DNA of 64,000 nucleotides. Origin: Chenopodium formosanum. Its lineage: Eukaryota; Streptophyta; Magnoliopsida; Caryophyllales; Amaranthaceae. This document shows positions 25,148 through 36,510 of the stretch, in pieces. Made by a program: the position numbers and the translations under genes. The stretch covers positions 1,243,001 to 1,307,000 of the forward strand of contig CM044874.1 in the NCBI GenBank assembly GCA_024500155.1, written 5' to 3'. The notes under the pieces are model-generated. The model was not told the origin of the DNA, did not search any database, and saw nothing but the letters and a program-made list of their open reading frames with translations. Every line of letters begins with the position of its first letter. Within the stretch, counting starts at the first letter, position 1.

Positions 25148-25194
25148 ATTATTATTATTATTAATTATTATTATTATTATTATTATTATTATTT
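25148..25194. repeat. (ATT)n microsatellite, 5' flank of the RLE-type element
   Basis: ATT units with one break. They are the same TAA repeat on the minus strand as the one at 21224-21317, supporting insertion of the element into a pre-existing TAA tract. Confidence 0.95.
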
Positions 25195-25439
25195 AAAACA
25201 AAAGCATGTATAATTGTATATAGTGCATTGAATAGGAGGGAAAAATGAAGAAAGTACAACACTAGATTTAATTCAGTTTATTTAATTACCTTGTTCATCC
25301 CATAAAAAATAAAAAATAATAAAATAATAAAAAATTAAAAAAAGGGACCTTATTCATTATTATTTATGATCAAATTAGAAAGAAAAAAAAATTTATAACT
25401 TTAGATACATTATTTTTTTGGAAAAAGTCGGGAATTATA

Positions 25440-26095
25440 TTAAGCAATATCAAGGTCCGCCAAAATTAAGAGACTTTGCGGAAATGAACCAAGGCAAACA
25501 AATTCATCACAGTTTCTAGTGTCCCACCTCGCCACTAAGTGGGCAACAGTATTCCCCGACCTTTTAACATGAGAAATAGAAAAGTAATCAACAAGCAAAG
25601 AAAGAGCTAAAGCATCATCAACCATTAGGAAGAAAGGTGAGCAGCCAGTCGACTTCTTCTTGATCGCAGCCACCACCGTCAGCGCATCAGTCTCCATTTG
25701 CACCCTCCCATAGCCAAGTCGTATAGCCAACTGTAAACCAAACACCACTGCCGCAGCCTCTGCTACATCAACGGTCCAGCCCTCGCCTCCCTTCTTCACA
25801 GCAGTCGCAAGAACGTTGCCACTGTCATCTCTTACCACCACACCTAGCTGAACCACCCCATTCACATATGCATCACAGTTTATTTTTATGATTCCATGGG
25901 GTGGTTTTCGCCAATGGTCAGCATTAGAAGGAGCATTACGAGCTACACATGGGTGGACTTTTTCAGCATAACTATTATACTCACAAACCATCTTTGACAT
26001 ACCTGTTGCAATGACTATTGGATTAAAAGGCTCATTGTCAAAAATAGCTTTGTTTCTACACGTCCACGAGGCCCAGCAAATTTATCATTCAGCCA
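25440..26095 (-). pseudogene. RNase H domain of the LINE ORF2
   Basis: The plant-type L1 C-terminal RNase H (RVT_3-like) domain: KPPHGIIKINCDAYVNG, EAAAVVFGLQLAIRLGYGRV, METDALTVV and HVKRSGNTVAHLVARW give the D-E-D-H/D pattern. Sequence upstream of 26000 (ICWASWTCRNKAIFDNEPFN) is the usual linker preceding this domain. It is separated from the RT part by the LTR insertion at 26108-28945 and a small indel near 26090. Confidence 0.9.
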
Positions 26096-26107
26096 GAGTA
26101 GCCTTGT

Positions 26108-28945
26108 TGTAATCCCCCGTAATTTTGTAAAATTTATAATTATATTTTATAATAACTATATGTATATTATTATAATTATGTATTTATTTAGATTATTCTA
26201 ATATAATTTAATCAAAGATTTATGTATATATTTAATGAGGATTACTTCAATAAGAAAAGTATTTTATTCTACTATCATTGTACTTGGACTAACTATTCTT
26301 ATATTCCTCCTTAAACTCACTAATTTGAGCCCAATTAGTAAAAAAAAAACCTCAAGCCCACTTCATTAGAAAGAACTAAAACCCTCAAATTTGCCCCTCC
26401 TTCCAATTTCAGGTACTACTACTAGAGTACTAGTACTACTTTCCCTCTTGCTTTTCCCCTTCTTCGGTTGTTGCTCACGAAACCAGAAGAAAAAGAAGAA
26501 AAAAAAAACGCATCTTGATGCCCGCCTACTCCTGCCGCTGCTCAGCCACCACCGGCGCCCAGCTGCTGCTCCGGCGACCACTGCAGCACCACCACACCAC
26601 CAGTTCGCCCCCTCCTCTCTCCTTTCTTCCTCTTGTTTTCTCTTCTTTTGTTAATTCAACCAAGTTTTAATCTTTATCAATTTTTGTTATTAAATTATTA
26701 TTATTATGGTTTGATTTTGTATATGAATCATAAAAGGTTATAAATTTATAAGTTTTATTATGTTTAAACTATAAAACAAAATTTCAGATTTATTTAGCTA
26801 AGAAAATTAGGGCTTAAACCTTGATTTTTCGTGATTTTAGGCCTTAAATGTGTTAGTCAAGTTACTTATGCATATAGTATTTGTATTATGTTAAGATTAT
26901 ATTTTTGGTGATTAAAACTAATTTTCAGATTATTAAAGATATAGTTTTCGGAATTCAAAGCGTTCTAAATTATGTTTCTTAGAGTTTTCTATACACTACA
27001 TGACCCTTATGATTAATTTATGTTAATAGCTTATTAAAGTATCAAGTTTAGAGTTTAAATTAATTTCTAGATTTTTGTAATCTGAATTTTATTGTTTTGG
27101 TATCAAAAATAATAAGTTTTGATGTTTCTACATATATATTTAAGCTATTATTCCATTATTATTAGTATGGGTTATTAATTTTGCAAAGGATGCGTATAAA
27201 TTAAATTTTCAGATTTGGTTAGTAGCTTAAATATGCTGTAATTTCACATATAAAGACGTATTTTAAGGTTTTTATGAAGGAAACTTCAAGAACTACATAT
27301 AAGCTTTTGATTTCAATTAAAGGGAAGGTTTTAAAGTGTTGTTTGATTTGGATTTTGAAGGTTTTAAAGTAAGTTAGTATTGCTGTAAATTTGATTGATT
27401 GGGTATTGATTGAGATGTTATTATTTGGCTTAGAAGAGGAGTTTATTGAAGGTGATTTCTAGTTAGTAAAGTGGCATACCAATTCGTTTGCTCAAGTTAC
27501 GTACAAGTTACGAAACCTTGCTTGTAGGTGCATGTTTAAGGACGGATCGAGAACTTAGTATCATGTATAGGATTGGCTGGGCTAAATTGTCTGGTTATAC
27601 ATTGTGAATTTCAAATGATGTGCACTAGTTTATAATGCAAGTATTATTTGTGCTTTAATTATGCAAGGTGCGCTTAAAGGCAAAGGTATGTGATTGGTGT
27701 AAAGATCAAATTATTACTCATTCATGATTATGTAAACAGGACGAGTAAAGGAGAAATTTAAGTCTTCTAAGACGAGGTTAAGGTTTTGGGGTGTCTTATG
27801 CACTCAAGGTGTTTATACACCGAGGTAGTAAAGGAATAAATAATAAATGTTGCTTGCCACTAATAAATCAAGAATTGAAATTGAAAAGTTGTTTTACTTG
27901 ATTGAATTGATATTGGATTGATTGTATTGTTATGCATATGAGTCATCACCAAGTCTAAACCTGTAAATCACGTAAAGTGCAAGATGGATGAGCAATAAAA
28001 CTCTGGATTGGTGCACTTCTGGAGTAATGACAATCAGGGGTTGGGGTACATGGGGTATTAGCCGTGTACTTTTCTCGAGGCCGTCTGATCTACGAGTCTC
28101 TTATTTCAAATATTTTTCAAAACTAGGAGTTAGGTGAGATCTCATACTAACTACGGTCACGGAGTCGCGCCCGTGGTCGTTGGATGTTTATTGATGTTTT
28201 TGAAAGGAGGCATGGGTTTTTTTTTTTTTTATTGATGTTCCAAATGGAGCATGGGTTGGACAACCTTGTCTATTGCGTAATCCAATGAATAAAAATAATG
28301 ATTTACCTATTATTAATTAATGGAGTCTTAGTAATATAAATAGTTGAGTCGTGTGTTGAGTCTATAATTTAATGATGAATGATGATTGATTATTAGTAGC
28401 ATGTTATGGATTTCTTAATTTATTTTGCAGCTTGTATGTACTCAACTTTGCTGATTGCGTGCTTTGTGTGTCTTTCTTTGGTCATGGCATTCGCCTTTCA
28501 ATGACCCTGTGACGATCCAATTTTTACACTTGTAATATTGGGGAGCAGAATTACCACAGGTTCTTACACATGCAACATTCATCAGGGTTGTGGGATCTTG
28601 AGTAGAGAGTTGGTTGTTTGCATTTTATTTCTTTTGCAAGTTTGAATTTATTTTAATTTGATTTTATTCGACACTATTTCTTTTGGGTTTGAATTTATTT
28701 GAACACTGAATTTAATCACTTAATACTTTTATTGGGTTTTGAATAAGGGCCTTAATGGTTCCAAGTTGTATGACTTAATTTGGTTTTGGTTATTGGTTTT
28801 GAAACTTATTTATAACCGAGTTAGTTTTTCCGATTTTCTGATAAAGCCTTAACGTTTGAACACGTGGCGGTAGCACGCCAGTAATTCTCTTGAATATTGT
28901 TCAGGGTCCTCACAGGTTTAAAGAGAGAATTATTGGGGTGTTACA
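26108..28945. mobile_element. 2.84-kb solo-LTR-like element nested in the LINE
   Basis: Starts TGTAATCCCCC and ends GGGGTGTTACA, with the TG...CA termini of LTRs, and is flanked by perfect 5-bp repeats CTTGT (26103-26107 and 28946-28950). Removing it rejoins the LINE coding sequence (DDSFTT to RLLWLNDKFA). No gag-pol frame is present; a short GC-richer stretch at ~26390-26650 gives only low-complexity frames. TGTAACRCCCC ends are frequent in Ty3/gypsy chromovirus LTRs, so I infer a solo LTR of that group. Its internal direct-repeat structure was not resolved. Confidence 0.75.
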
Positions 28946-31203
28946 CTTGTGGTGAAGCTATCATCAGGTGCTTGATCGAGTATCTCTTTGAAGTTACTAA
29001 CAGCCCATATTGCACGAGCAACAGAGCAATAAATTTTTTTATGGAGTATAGTCTCATCCCCATTCCCACAGACAGCACAGGTTTTGTCATCCAGAATATG
29101 GCGGTATGCTAGCCTCTCACGCACAGCAAGGAACCCTTTGCAAGCCCTCCACATGAAATGCCAAAGTTTCGGAGGGGCTTTCATATTCCAAATCAGCTTC
29201 CAAACCAAATCCCAAGTACTATCCACATCCAACATTCCACCATTTTTGCCAAGCCAATAACCCGAACGAACACTATACTCACCATTTTTGTTAGGCCACC
29301 AGTACATAGTATCACGAGGGCATCTAGCAGAGAGGGGAATAGAGAGTACCAGGGCACGCTCAATAGCAATAAAAGTTTCATTTACTGCCTCTAAGTCCCA
29401 TGAGTTATTATTATGATCAATTAAATCAATAACTCTCAAATTCATATCACTATCCACCGAGGGTGTAGGGACTAAGGTAGATGTGTTTCCGGGCATCCAT
29501 GCATCACACCATACATTAATTGCACTACCATTACCCACTCTCCACTTCAAACCTTCAAGAAGCAAATATTTAGCCCCCCACGTACTCCTCCAAGCGTAGC
29601 TAGGATCAAATCCCACATTTGCCTCCAATACATCACAATTTTTGAAGTACTTGGCCTTTAGGATCTTATGTAATAGCGTATCAGTGTTGTGGTGAAGCCG
29701 CCAAAACTGTTTTGCGAGCAGAGCTTGATTAAAATAACGGAGATCCCTAAATCCCATACCTCCCTTACCCTTCGGCTGACAAAGCAAATCCCACCGTTGC
29801 CAATGCATCTTTCTCCCCGTATCTGTAGTACCCCACCAAAATCGAGCCAAAAGCGAATGAAATTCATCAATCAAAGTATCCGGAATTTTGAAGATGCTCA
29901 TCATATATGTCGGGATAGCTTGAGCAACAGCTTTAATGAGTACTTCCTTCCCCGGTCTTGAGAGTAATTTCTCCTTCCATCCTTGGAGCTTTTTCCACAA
30001 TCTCTCTTTGAGCTCTGCAAAAATTACTTTCTTTGATTTGCCAATAATAGTAGGGAGACCCAAATACTTCTCATGTTTTTCCACTTCTTGAACACCAAGA
30101 ATCTCGATAATTTCTTCCCTCCGTACAGTACTAACATTTTTGCTAAAAGTTACCTCGGTTTTGCTAAGATTGACTTTCTGACCCGATGCCCTCTCATATT
30201 TGCTGATAATTTCAGCTATCACGGAGCATTCTTGCACATTCGCTCTAGCAAAAAGAATACTGTCATCGGTAAAAAATAGGTGAGAAACTCTAGGGGCCCC
30301 TCTACATATTCTCGAACCATGAATGAGATTATTTGTTGTCGCTTTGTTTAACAAGGTCGAAAAAGCATCAGCACAAAGCAGAAACAAATATGGAGGGATA
30401 GGATCACCCTGTCTCAGCCCTCTAGTCGGAGTGACAGAACCAGAAATTTTCCCGTTAATTTTAAAAGAAAAATTAACGCTCTCAAGACAAGACATAATCC
30501 GACCTATCCACTCACCCGAAAAACCCATTTTTTCCATCACCATCTCCAAAAAAACCCATTCCACACGATCATATGCCTTACTCATGTCCAGCTTCAATGC
30601 AATATTTCCTTCTTTTCCACCACCTCCTCTCTTCATATTATGGAAAATCTCAAAAGCCACAATTGCATTATCAGTGATAAGACGCTTAGGAACAAATGCA
30701 CTCTGATTCTGAGACACCACATCCCCTAAAAACCCTTTTAATTTATTGGCCAACGTTTTCGAAATAATTTTATAAATTACATTACAACAACTAATTGGCC
30801 TAAACTCTGAAATCAATTTAGGGTCCCTACACTTCGGAATGAGCACCACACAAGTATTATTAATCGCATTCAAATCCACCTCTCCCTTCCACCAATTTTT
30901 CACAAAAGCAATAATATCATTCCCAATAATATGCCAAAATTTCTGAAAAAATAAAGCATGCATACCATCGGGTCCGGGTGCCTTATTAGGGTGCATTTGA
31001 AAAAGGGCAGCTCTGATTTCTTCACCGGTGGGCTCACTATTCAGCAATTCATTCATTTCATCCGTTACCACCTCTTCGATCCCTTCCAACGCACCTTGAA
31101 AACTAGTAGGGGAGCTAGTAGCAAAAAGATCCCTAAAGTAAGCTGTAATAAGCCGCTCCAAGTCAACCCGTTGTTGTAACCACACCCCATTCTGATCATG
31201 CAA
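28946..31203 (-). pseudogene. LINE ORF2 reverse transcriptase region
   Basis: An open stretch of ~750 codons. RT includes NKAPGPDGMHALFFQKFW, VLIPKCRDPKLISEFRPISC, ALKLDMSKAYDRVEW, RQGDPIPPYLF and FFTDDSILFA; the last is an FTDD variant of the usual FADD/YADD. The zinc-binding RVT segment (APPKLWHFMWRACKGFLAVR, CAVCG) follows. The frame ends where the nested LTR begins. It is in the same frame as 31255-31851 but separated from it by TGA and TAG codons. Confidence 0.92.
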
Positions 31204-31254
31204 CCCATTGATTCAGTTATTTGCCTTCCGTTGACTAGCTTTGTGATGGAAATA

Positions 31255-32326
31255 CTAGGTGTTTTTATCCCCATCTCTCAGCTCATTAGCTCGGGCCCTA
31301 ACAAACCAAAAAGATTCTTCCTGCAGATAAAGAGAGTCAAGTTGTTCGGACAGACTTTTGCATAGCTCAAGTGTTCCTCCATCCATAACCCCTTCTTTTA
31401 ATTCTGGAAGTCTCTTCTCAGTATCTTTGATCTTCTTTTTAATGGACCCAAAAGACTTCCTAGCCCACGAACTCAAATCCACCCCACAGCGTGCTATTTT
31501 CCTATCAATATTCAACTCCAAACTTGCATTCCAGCTTCTATCCACAACTTCACCACACTCCTCTTTAGATAACCATAGATGTTCAAATTTGAAGCTTGCA
31601 CCATTCATCCCATGGTCAATTCGTTTCTTCAAGTACACCATAATAGGAGCATGGTCCGAGCTATAGATTGGGAAATTTCGGACCTCAAAATTGGGAAACA
31701 AAGTCATCCACCCATCATCCGCAAGGAACCGATCAAGTCGTTCACGAACATAAGTGGCCATGGAGTTACCCCTTTCCCAAGTAAACGTGCTCCCTTTAAA
31801 GCCCAAATCTCGGAAATGGCATTGGTCAATGGCTCCTTTAATTAAATGCATCCATCAACCTCTCACTTCTTGGGACACCCCCCTCCTTCTCTGTCAAGCT
31901 CGTTATCTCATTGAAGTCACCAAACATAATACAGGGCAAAGTACTACAAGATTTAAGAGAAGTCATCAATGCCCATGTATTGTGTTTTTGAGCTTGTTCG
32001 GGCCAACCATATATGCCAATTGCTCTCCAAATAGGAGTATTATTATCATCTAACACATTCACCTTAAAATGATGGTCGGAATAAGAAACAACATTAGCAT
32101 TAATATATTTCCACCAAAACCACATCCCTCCCGAATTACCAACACTACTAATACATAAACCATTAGAAAAGCCACATCTATTTTTTATTTTATTTAAGAC
32201 AGAATTATCAATCATCGACTCCATAACAAAAACAATATTCGGCCTTTCCCTCCAACATTTATCTTGGAGGGCACGAACTTGCCCCGAGTTGCCAAGCTCG
32301 TGGCAATTCCAGCTTAAGATTTTCAT
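31255..32326 (-). pseudogene. LINE ORF2 endonuclease region, frameshifted
   Basis: ORF2 starts at the ATG at 32326, overlapping the ORF1 stop as ATGA. The apurinic endonuclease domain begins MKILSWNCHELGNSGQ and includes FVMESMI and IMFGDFNEI. The frame shifts near 31845-31851, and the C-terminal half follows (GSTFTWERGN, RERLDRFLAD, YSSDHAPIM). A TAG at 31255-31257 replaces the residue after DKNT. The ATGA overlap suggests coupled translation of ORF2, as in other LINEs. Confidence 0.9.
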
Positions 32327-33705
32327 GGCTTTTCGAGGGCTTGGTAATGACCAAGTCCCTCTACTTGAAATGTGTCAGTAAGAGATAAATCTTGAGATGA
32401 AGTTCTACCTCTTTTTTCACGCACCATATCATCAGCATGCTCATCATCAAAAACACGATCACTGGCCCTTCTCTTCTTATTTTTCGTCACGAGCATAGTG
32501 CTGTCCAAAGTATCCATATCTTCAACATCCTGATTATCTTCCATAACATTCTCATTTGCAATATGTCCCATCCCCTTGTCCAACTTATTTCCCCCACTGA
32601 GATTGTGACTTGGGTTAGAAACCCCCCTCTCCACGCCATCCCCATCCTTATTCCTCTCCTCAGCACCATATGAGTCTACTTGTTTCTGTGTTTGTACACT
32701 GGATCCAGCAGCAACAGTGTGGAGTACAACATTCAAACTACCTTCTTCAGTTATTGCAATAAGTTTAGCTTCTCTTGCCTTCGGTTGTACACTCGTATCA
32801 GATTTTGTAGGGGTAGCGAACAATTTTCTTGCGGCACTAGGAGGCCCAACCTTAATGGCATTGGGATTGTTATAAGTCATACGCCTAACATGCCTCATAT
32901 TAGACAAGTTATCAACCCATTTCTTTTCTTTCTCCTTATCCACCAACGAAATACGGGGGCGTTGGTGTGGCGATGCCACCATGAATGGACAATACTGGAA
33001 GACCAGAGCGTGTTCCTCCTCAACCTTTTTTTGTTCAAGGCAATCTTTGTCAAGATGCCCTAATCTACCACAAAAGTAATAAAAGTCCCCCAACCTTTCA
33101 TATTTAAAACCCACCCACTTCGCTGTTGAGTTGCCATTAGACACCTTGATACCTCTGCGTAAGGGTTTTGTGATATCCAACAGCACCTTAATCCTCATAA
33201 ACTCGTCCCATCCTAGAGGGTCATCATCATCAAACTCCAAGAAACCCCCTAAAGCATCCCCAACCTCGCGAGCAAACATGGCGTTATGCCTCCCGAATGG
33301 AACATCAAGAATTCTGACCCAAAAAGGGCATTTGTCAAAAACAACCTCAGATGGTTGTTCGTCTCTATCAATAGACTTTAGCAACAGTATTTGTTTGTCA
33401 AAAGTCCAGGGCCTCCCATCAAGAACTCTCTGTTTATCTTCATCATTGAAGAATTGAAATATAAAAAGGTTTGAGTCAATCACCCGAATAGCAACATCAT
33501 CGGTCAATCTCCATAGGCCTTTCAGAACTCTTTTCAATGCATCCACGTTATATGGCTTCATTGTTAAAATCTTCCCAACCAAAGAAAGCTCCAATTTCAC
33601 ATTCGAGATAACATCAGATTCTTCATTCGACATCGCACCTAGTACGATATTTTCTTCCTCCGTGAGTTTGAGTTTTTCCCAATCCTTAACCAATTCTTCT
33701 GCCAT
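32323..33705 (-). CDS. LINE ORF1, gag-like nucleic-acid-binding protein
   Basis: An intact 460-codon frame. The N-terminal half is a DUF4283-like RNA-binding domain (about 30-190: VDALKRVLKGLWRLTD, RPWTFDKQILLLKSID). A zinc knuckle FYYFCGRLGHLDKDC follows; most plant LINE ORF1 knuckles read C-x2-C, and the first Cys here is replaced by Tyr or Phe. The C-terminal third is polar with a basic patch (KNKKRRASD). Family knowledge says ORF1 packages LINE RNA. It is complete although ORF2 is broken, so it could still act in trans. Confidence 0.88.
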   Translation of the reverse strand: MAEELVKDWEKLKLTEEENIVLGAMSNEESDVISNVKLELSLVGKILTMKPYNVDALKRVLKGLWRLTDDVAIRVIDSNLFIFQFFNDEDKQRVLDGRPWTFDKQILLLKSIDRDEQPSEVVFDKCPFWVRILDVPFGRHNAMFAREVGDALGGFLEFDDDDPLGWDEFMRIKVLLDITKPLRRGIKVSNGNSTAKWVGFKYERLGDFYYFCGRLGHLDKDCLEQKKVEEEHALVFQYCPFMVASPHQRPRISLVDKEKEKKWVDNLSNMRHVRRMTYNNPNAIKVGPPSAARKLFATPTKSDTSVQPKAREAKLIAITEEGSLNVVLHTVAAGSSVQTQKQVDSYGAEERNKDGDGVERGVSNPSHNLSGGNKLDKGMGHIANENVMEDNQDVEDMDTLDSTMLVTKNKKRRASDRVFDDEHADDMVREKRGRTSSQDLSLTDTFQVEGLGHYQALEKP

Positions 33706-33929
33706 TGCGTTACAGGATTAAGAAGAATCACTTCCAATAATTGATTATACAGGGAAAGAGAGCAGATCGACAGTACACGACACCCGGAATTCACTAACCC
33801 TAGCAGCGGTTTTTTGGAACCCTACGCGAGGGACTACTTTAGATACATTATCGTCGTAAGTGTGATTTTTATATTGTATAATATCTTTCACTTTGTAATG
33901 AAAAAAGTATGAATATTACAATTTTAAGG

Positions 33930-34947
33930 TTATCACCCGCGTTTAAAAACTTACAAGGGATAGACCTTGACTCTAATATAGGATAGATCTTATAGTCATT
34001 CAAACCAGCACTGATAAAAAGCTTTTTCCATTCCTCTTCATTTCTTTCCTTACCCCCAGTGGTAGCATTCATCATCAGCATGTCAAACAACACCTGGGAA
34101 TTCAAGTAATTAGGAATGTTATTAGCATTCTCCACCACCATATCAATGATAATTATCTTACCTCCTCCATCTTTGCTAGGAAGTGTCTCTTTGCATCGCT
34201 CGAGTATTTTTATGCAATCTTCATCACTCCAAGTATGTAATACCCTGTGAATCCCTGAACTACATGTGGGAGATCAAACACAGTGCACCTTAACTCAGGG
34301 AAAAGCTTAGCAATGGCCTTAGCCATTGTTCCATTGCTGCCACCAACATCAACTAACAATTCTACCCCCTCGAGTAATCCCTTGAACTCATTATCAGACA
34401 TCAACAAGCTCACAACAAATTGAGTATCACTTGCCATAGCGTTGTTGAAAAGCTTGTTGAACTCGGGTACACTAGAGGCATATTCCCATATACTCTTTTT
34501 ATGAGCTATATGAAAAGGAGTATCATCCTCACTTTGAAACCAAGTAGCAAAGTTATAAGACGATTCAACCAAGATTGGATCAAGTTCCATAAGCACAAAA
34601 GGAGCTAGGGTGAGAGGGTGATCCTTCAACAGAAGTTGGGAGTTTATGGTAAGATCAAAGGCTTCTTCACCACTCGATAATTCTTGCTTGGAAAAAAAGT
34701 TGGAATGAACAAGAAGGCGAATTAACCTACCTAGAGAATGAGCCTTGCTTGGATGGAGACACAATGGAATAGCTAGCTCCCCAAGACTCATAGGATTTCC
34801 ATGATTTCGAATGGCATCTGGGATGCCTAGCTGAAGTGCACACTTTAAAGCCATAGGGGTTAGATAAGAGAAAGTATGATTCCATACATGAGTTTGTGCA
34901 CCCAGCAGCTCTTTTGCTGGTTCATTGGCAACACTCATGAGATCCAT
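33930..34947 (-). pseudogene. OMT1, class II plant O-methyltransferase pseudogene
   Basis: An ATG at 34947 (MDLMSVANEPAKELLGAQTH) aligns with the intact OMT2. The dimerisation domain and SAM motif (LLVDVGGSNGTMAKAI) are present, then FDLPHVVQGFTG. Here the exon 1 end, the whole intron and the start of exon 2 are missing: sequence passes straight into TGGAGTGATGAAGATTGC (WSDEDC), out of frame. Exon 2 follows at ~34236-33930 with a second lesion, loss of 11 bases near the C-terminus that shifts past the normal stop. It would lack the GDM motif and cannot be functional. Confidence 0.9.
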
Positions 34948-35270
34948 ATTTGCAAAACAATACACAATTTTTTTTTTCTATCTAAACATATATGTAACAA
35001 AGGTTCTTTGTTAAATGCTTTATTGCTGTAGATAAAGTGACAGACTGCCAGGCTTGGTCATAACTTCAACTACAAAACTCTTATGTGGTGTTCATTAATG
35101 TTCAAATCAATTCACATAGTTTCATGTTTTGATTGAATTGTCAGATGGTTTGATGAAATTATGGCCATATGTATGTTAATGATAACATATAGTGACAAAA
35201 GATTATGACTTATAGTGAGTTTGTATATTGCACTCAGACTTTTAGAAATAGAGACAAAAATCTTGTTGGA

Positions 35271-36510
35271 CATCAGTAATACAGTTCAAGTGTGAAAATG
35301 ACTTCTAACAAAGAAAGCACGCTCAAGTAAAAGTTATATGAGATAACATATAACAGGTAAATTCTTATTGGATCAACCTACAACTTCATGTTACCTCACT
35401 AGTCAATTATGAACTTTCAAAGACAAGAGCATCATAGTGATGAAGGAGATAGTATGTGGTCTTGTTCTTAAGTCTTTCAAGTTATAACCAATTCAAAAAA
35501 GTTCTTTAACAGATCGAGACAATACCAATATTAGCTTAGACTTCAGTTACAGTTATAGTCAGGTCACATATAAATCAACTAGAGCTAGGAATGGGTGTCA
35601 TAAAGAGTTATTTAGTGCCTCTGATCCATTACATGATTCGAAGAAAGAAAATAAAATGTGGTAAATTTGTTTAAGCATCATAGTGATCATACCATTCCAT
35701 CAGCTGAATGTCTATCAGAAGGTTCTTACTTGGGACTGGAATGCTCAATAGGGGACTCTCGATCTACATGTTCATCCTTTATTGTGGAACCAAAAAGAGG
35801 CTCTTCTAACTTTACTTGTAAGGTAATAAGGTATAAGAGAATAACTCGATAGAAAGTGTATACAAAATCATGTAAAATTGTACATAAAAAAGCTCATATG
35901 GATACCGCGGTGAATGTGTAAGACGTCTTCATAGGACACATACACATGTATATCTTCATTAATATTCATTATCACTCAGAAAGCATATGGTTTGCTGGTT
36001 CAAAAGCAATATATTAGAAATTCACATGGGACAACTTGTCTCAAAATACACATAAACATACTTCTACTCAGTAGATTTACCTTAATTATAACAAAGTACA
36101 AGTACCAAAACAATAGGTAGTTATGTCTACTAGTGTATTATTACCATACATTATAATTCATAGTGATCTGATAGTGAAATACAACCACATTGACTATGCT
36201 TTTGGTACTAAAAACTCATAACTATTATTATAGTTTGAAGGTTCAAAGCGATCAGTATTCAATGTCATATTGGCTTGCATTATTGAAAGGCTTTAAGCAT
36301 TTAATGAGCAATAATTAGGCATTTAATCACCATACTCCAACTTCAGAAGCAAACTCACCCTATTGATATGTAACAGCACTAGTCTAGTAGTCTAGTTGTC
36401 GACACGATTGATTCTTGTAATCTTCCATCCTACAATCACCCATTTCCTGAACTGTCAACTCCCACCCTCCATCTGAAAGAGTAACTGCACAAAAATGTTT
36501 AGCATGCCAG
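35271..36510 (-). pseudogene. Duplicated GTE exon 1 and intron 1 fragment
   Basis: This block aligns base by base, with scattered differences, to 16302-17730 inside the GTE gene. It includes an exon 1 copy (ATG at 36443, MGDCRMEDYKN) and its donor gtgagt at 36358. The exon copy is 85 nt instead of 66, which shifts the frame and creates a stop. Nothing of GTE exons 2-8 is present, so this is a gene fragment carried along by segmental duplication, lying just upstream of OMT1. Confidence 0.85.

Larger units (their letters stand above)
25414..33835 (-). mobile_element. Nearly full-length L1-type LINE with 16-bp TSD, containing a nested LTR
   Basis: Perfect direct repeats actttagatacattat at 25398-25413 and 33836-33851 bound the element. 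On the minus strand it has a 5' UTR (33835-33706), ORF1, overlapping ORF2 and a short 3' UTR ending in seven A. Removing the nested 2838-bp insertion leaves ~5.6 kb, a normal size for a plant L1. Domains are gag-like ORF1, apurinic endonuclease, RT, zinc-binding RVT region and RNase H. ORF2 has a frameshift near 31845 and stops at 31255-31257 and ~31210. It lies just downstream of the OMT1 pseudogene. Confidence 0.93.

Noticed and set aside
26366..26654. Low-complexity frames on both strands (Lys-, Ser-, Pro-, Ala-rich)
   Set aside because: Lie inside the LTR-like element; composition-driven, no domain.
28200..28240. Another micro-retroinsertion (attgatgtt on both sides of a T run)
   Set aside because: The flanking repeat is only 9 bp, and the neighbouring gcatgggtt is also repeated, so local slippage or duplication fits as well.
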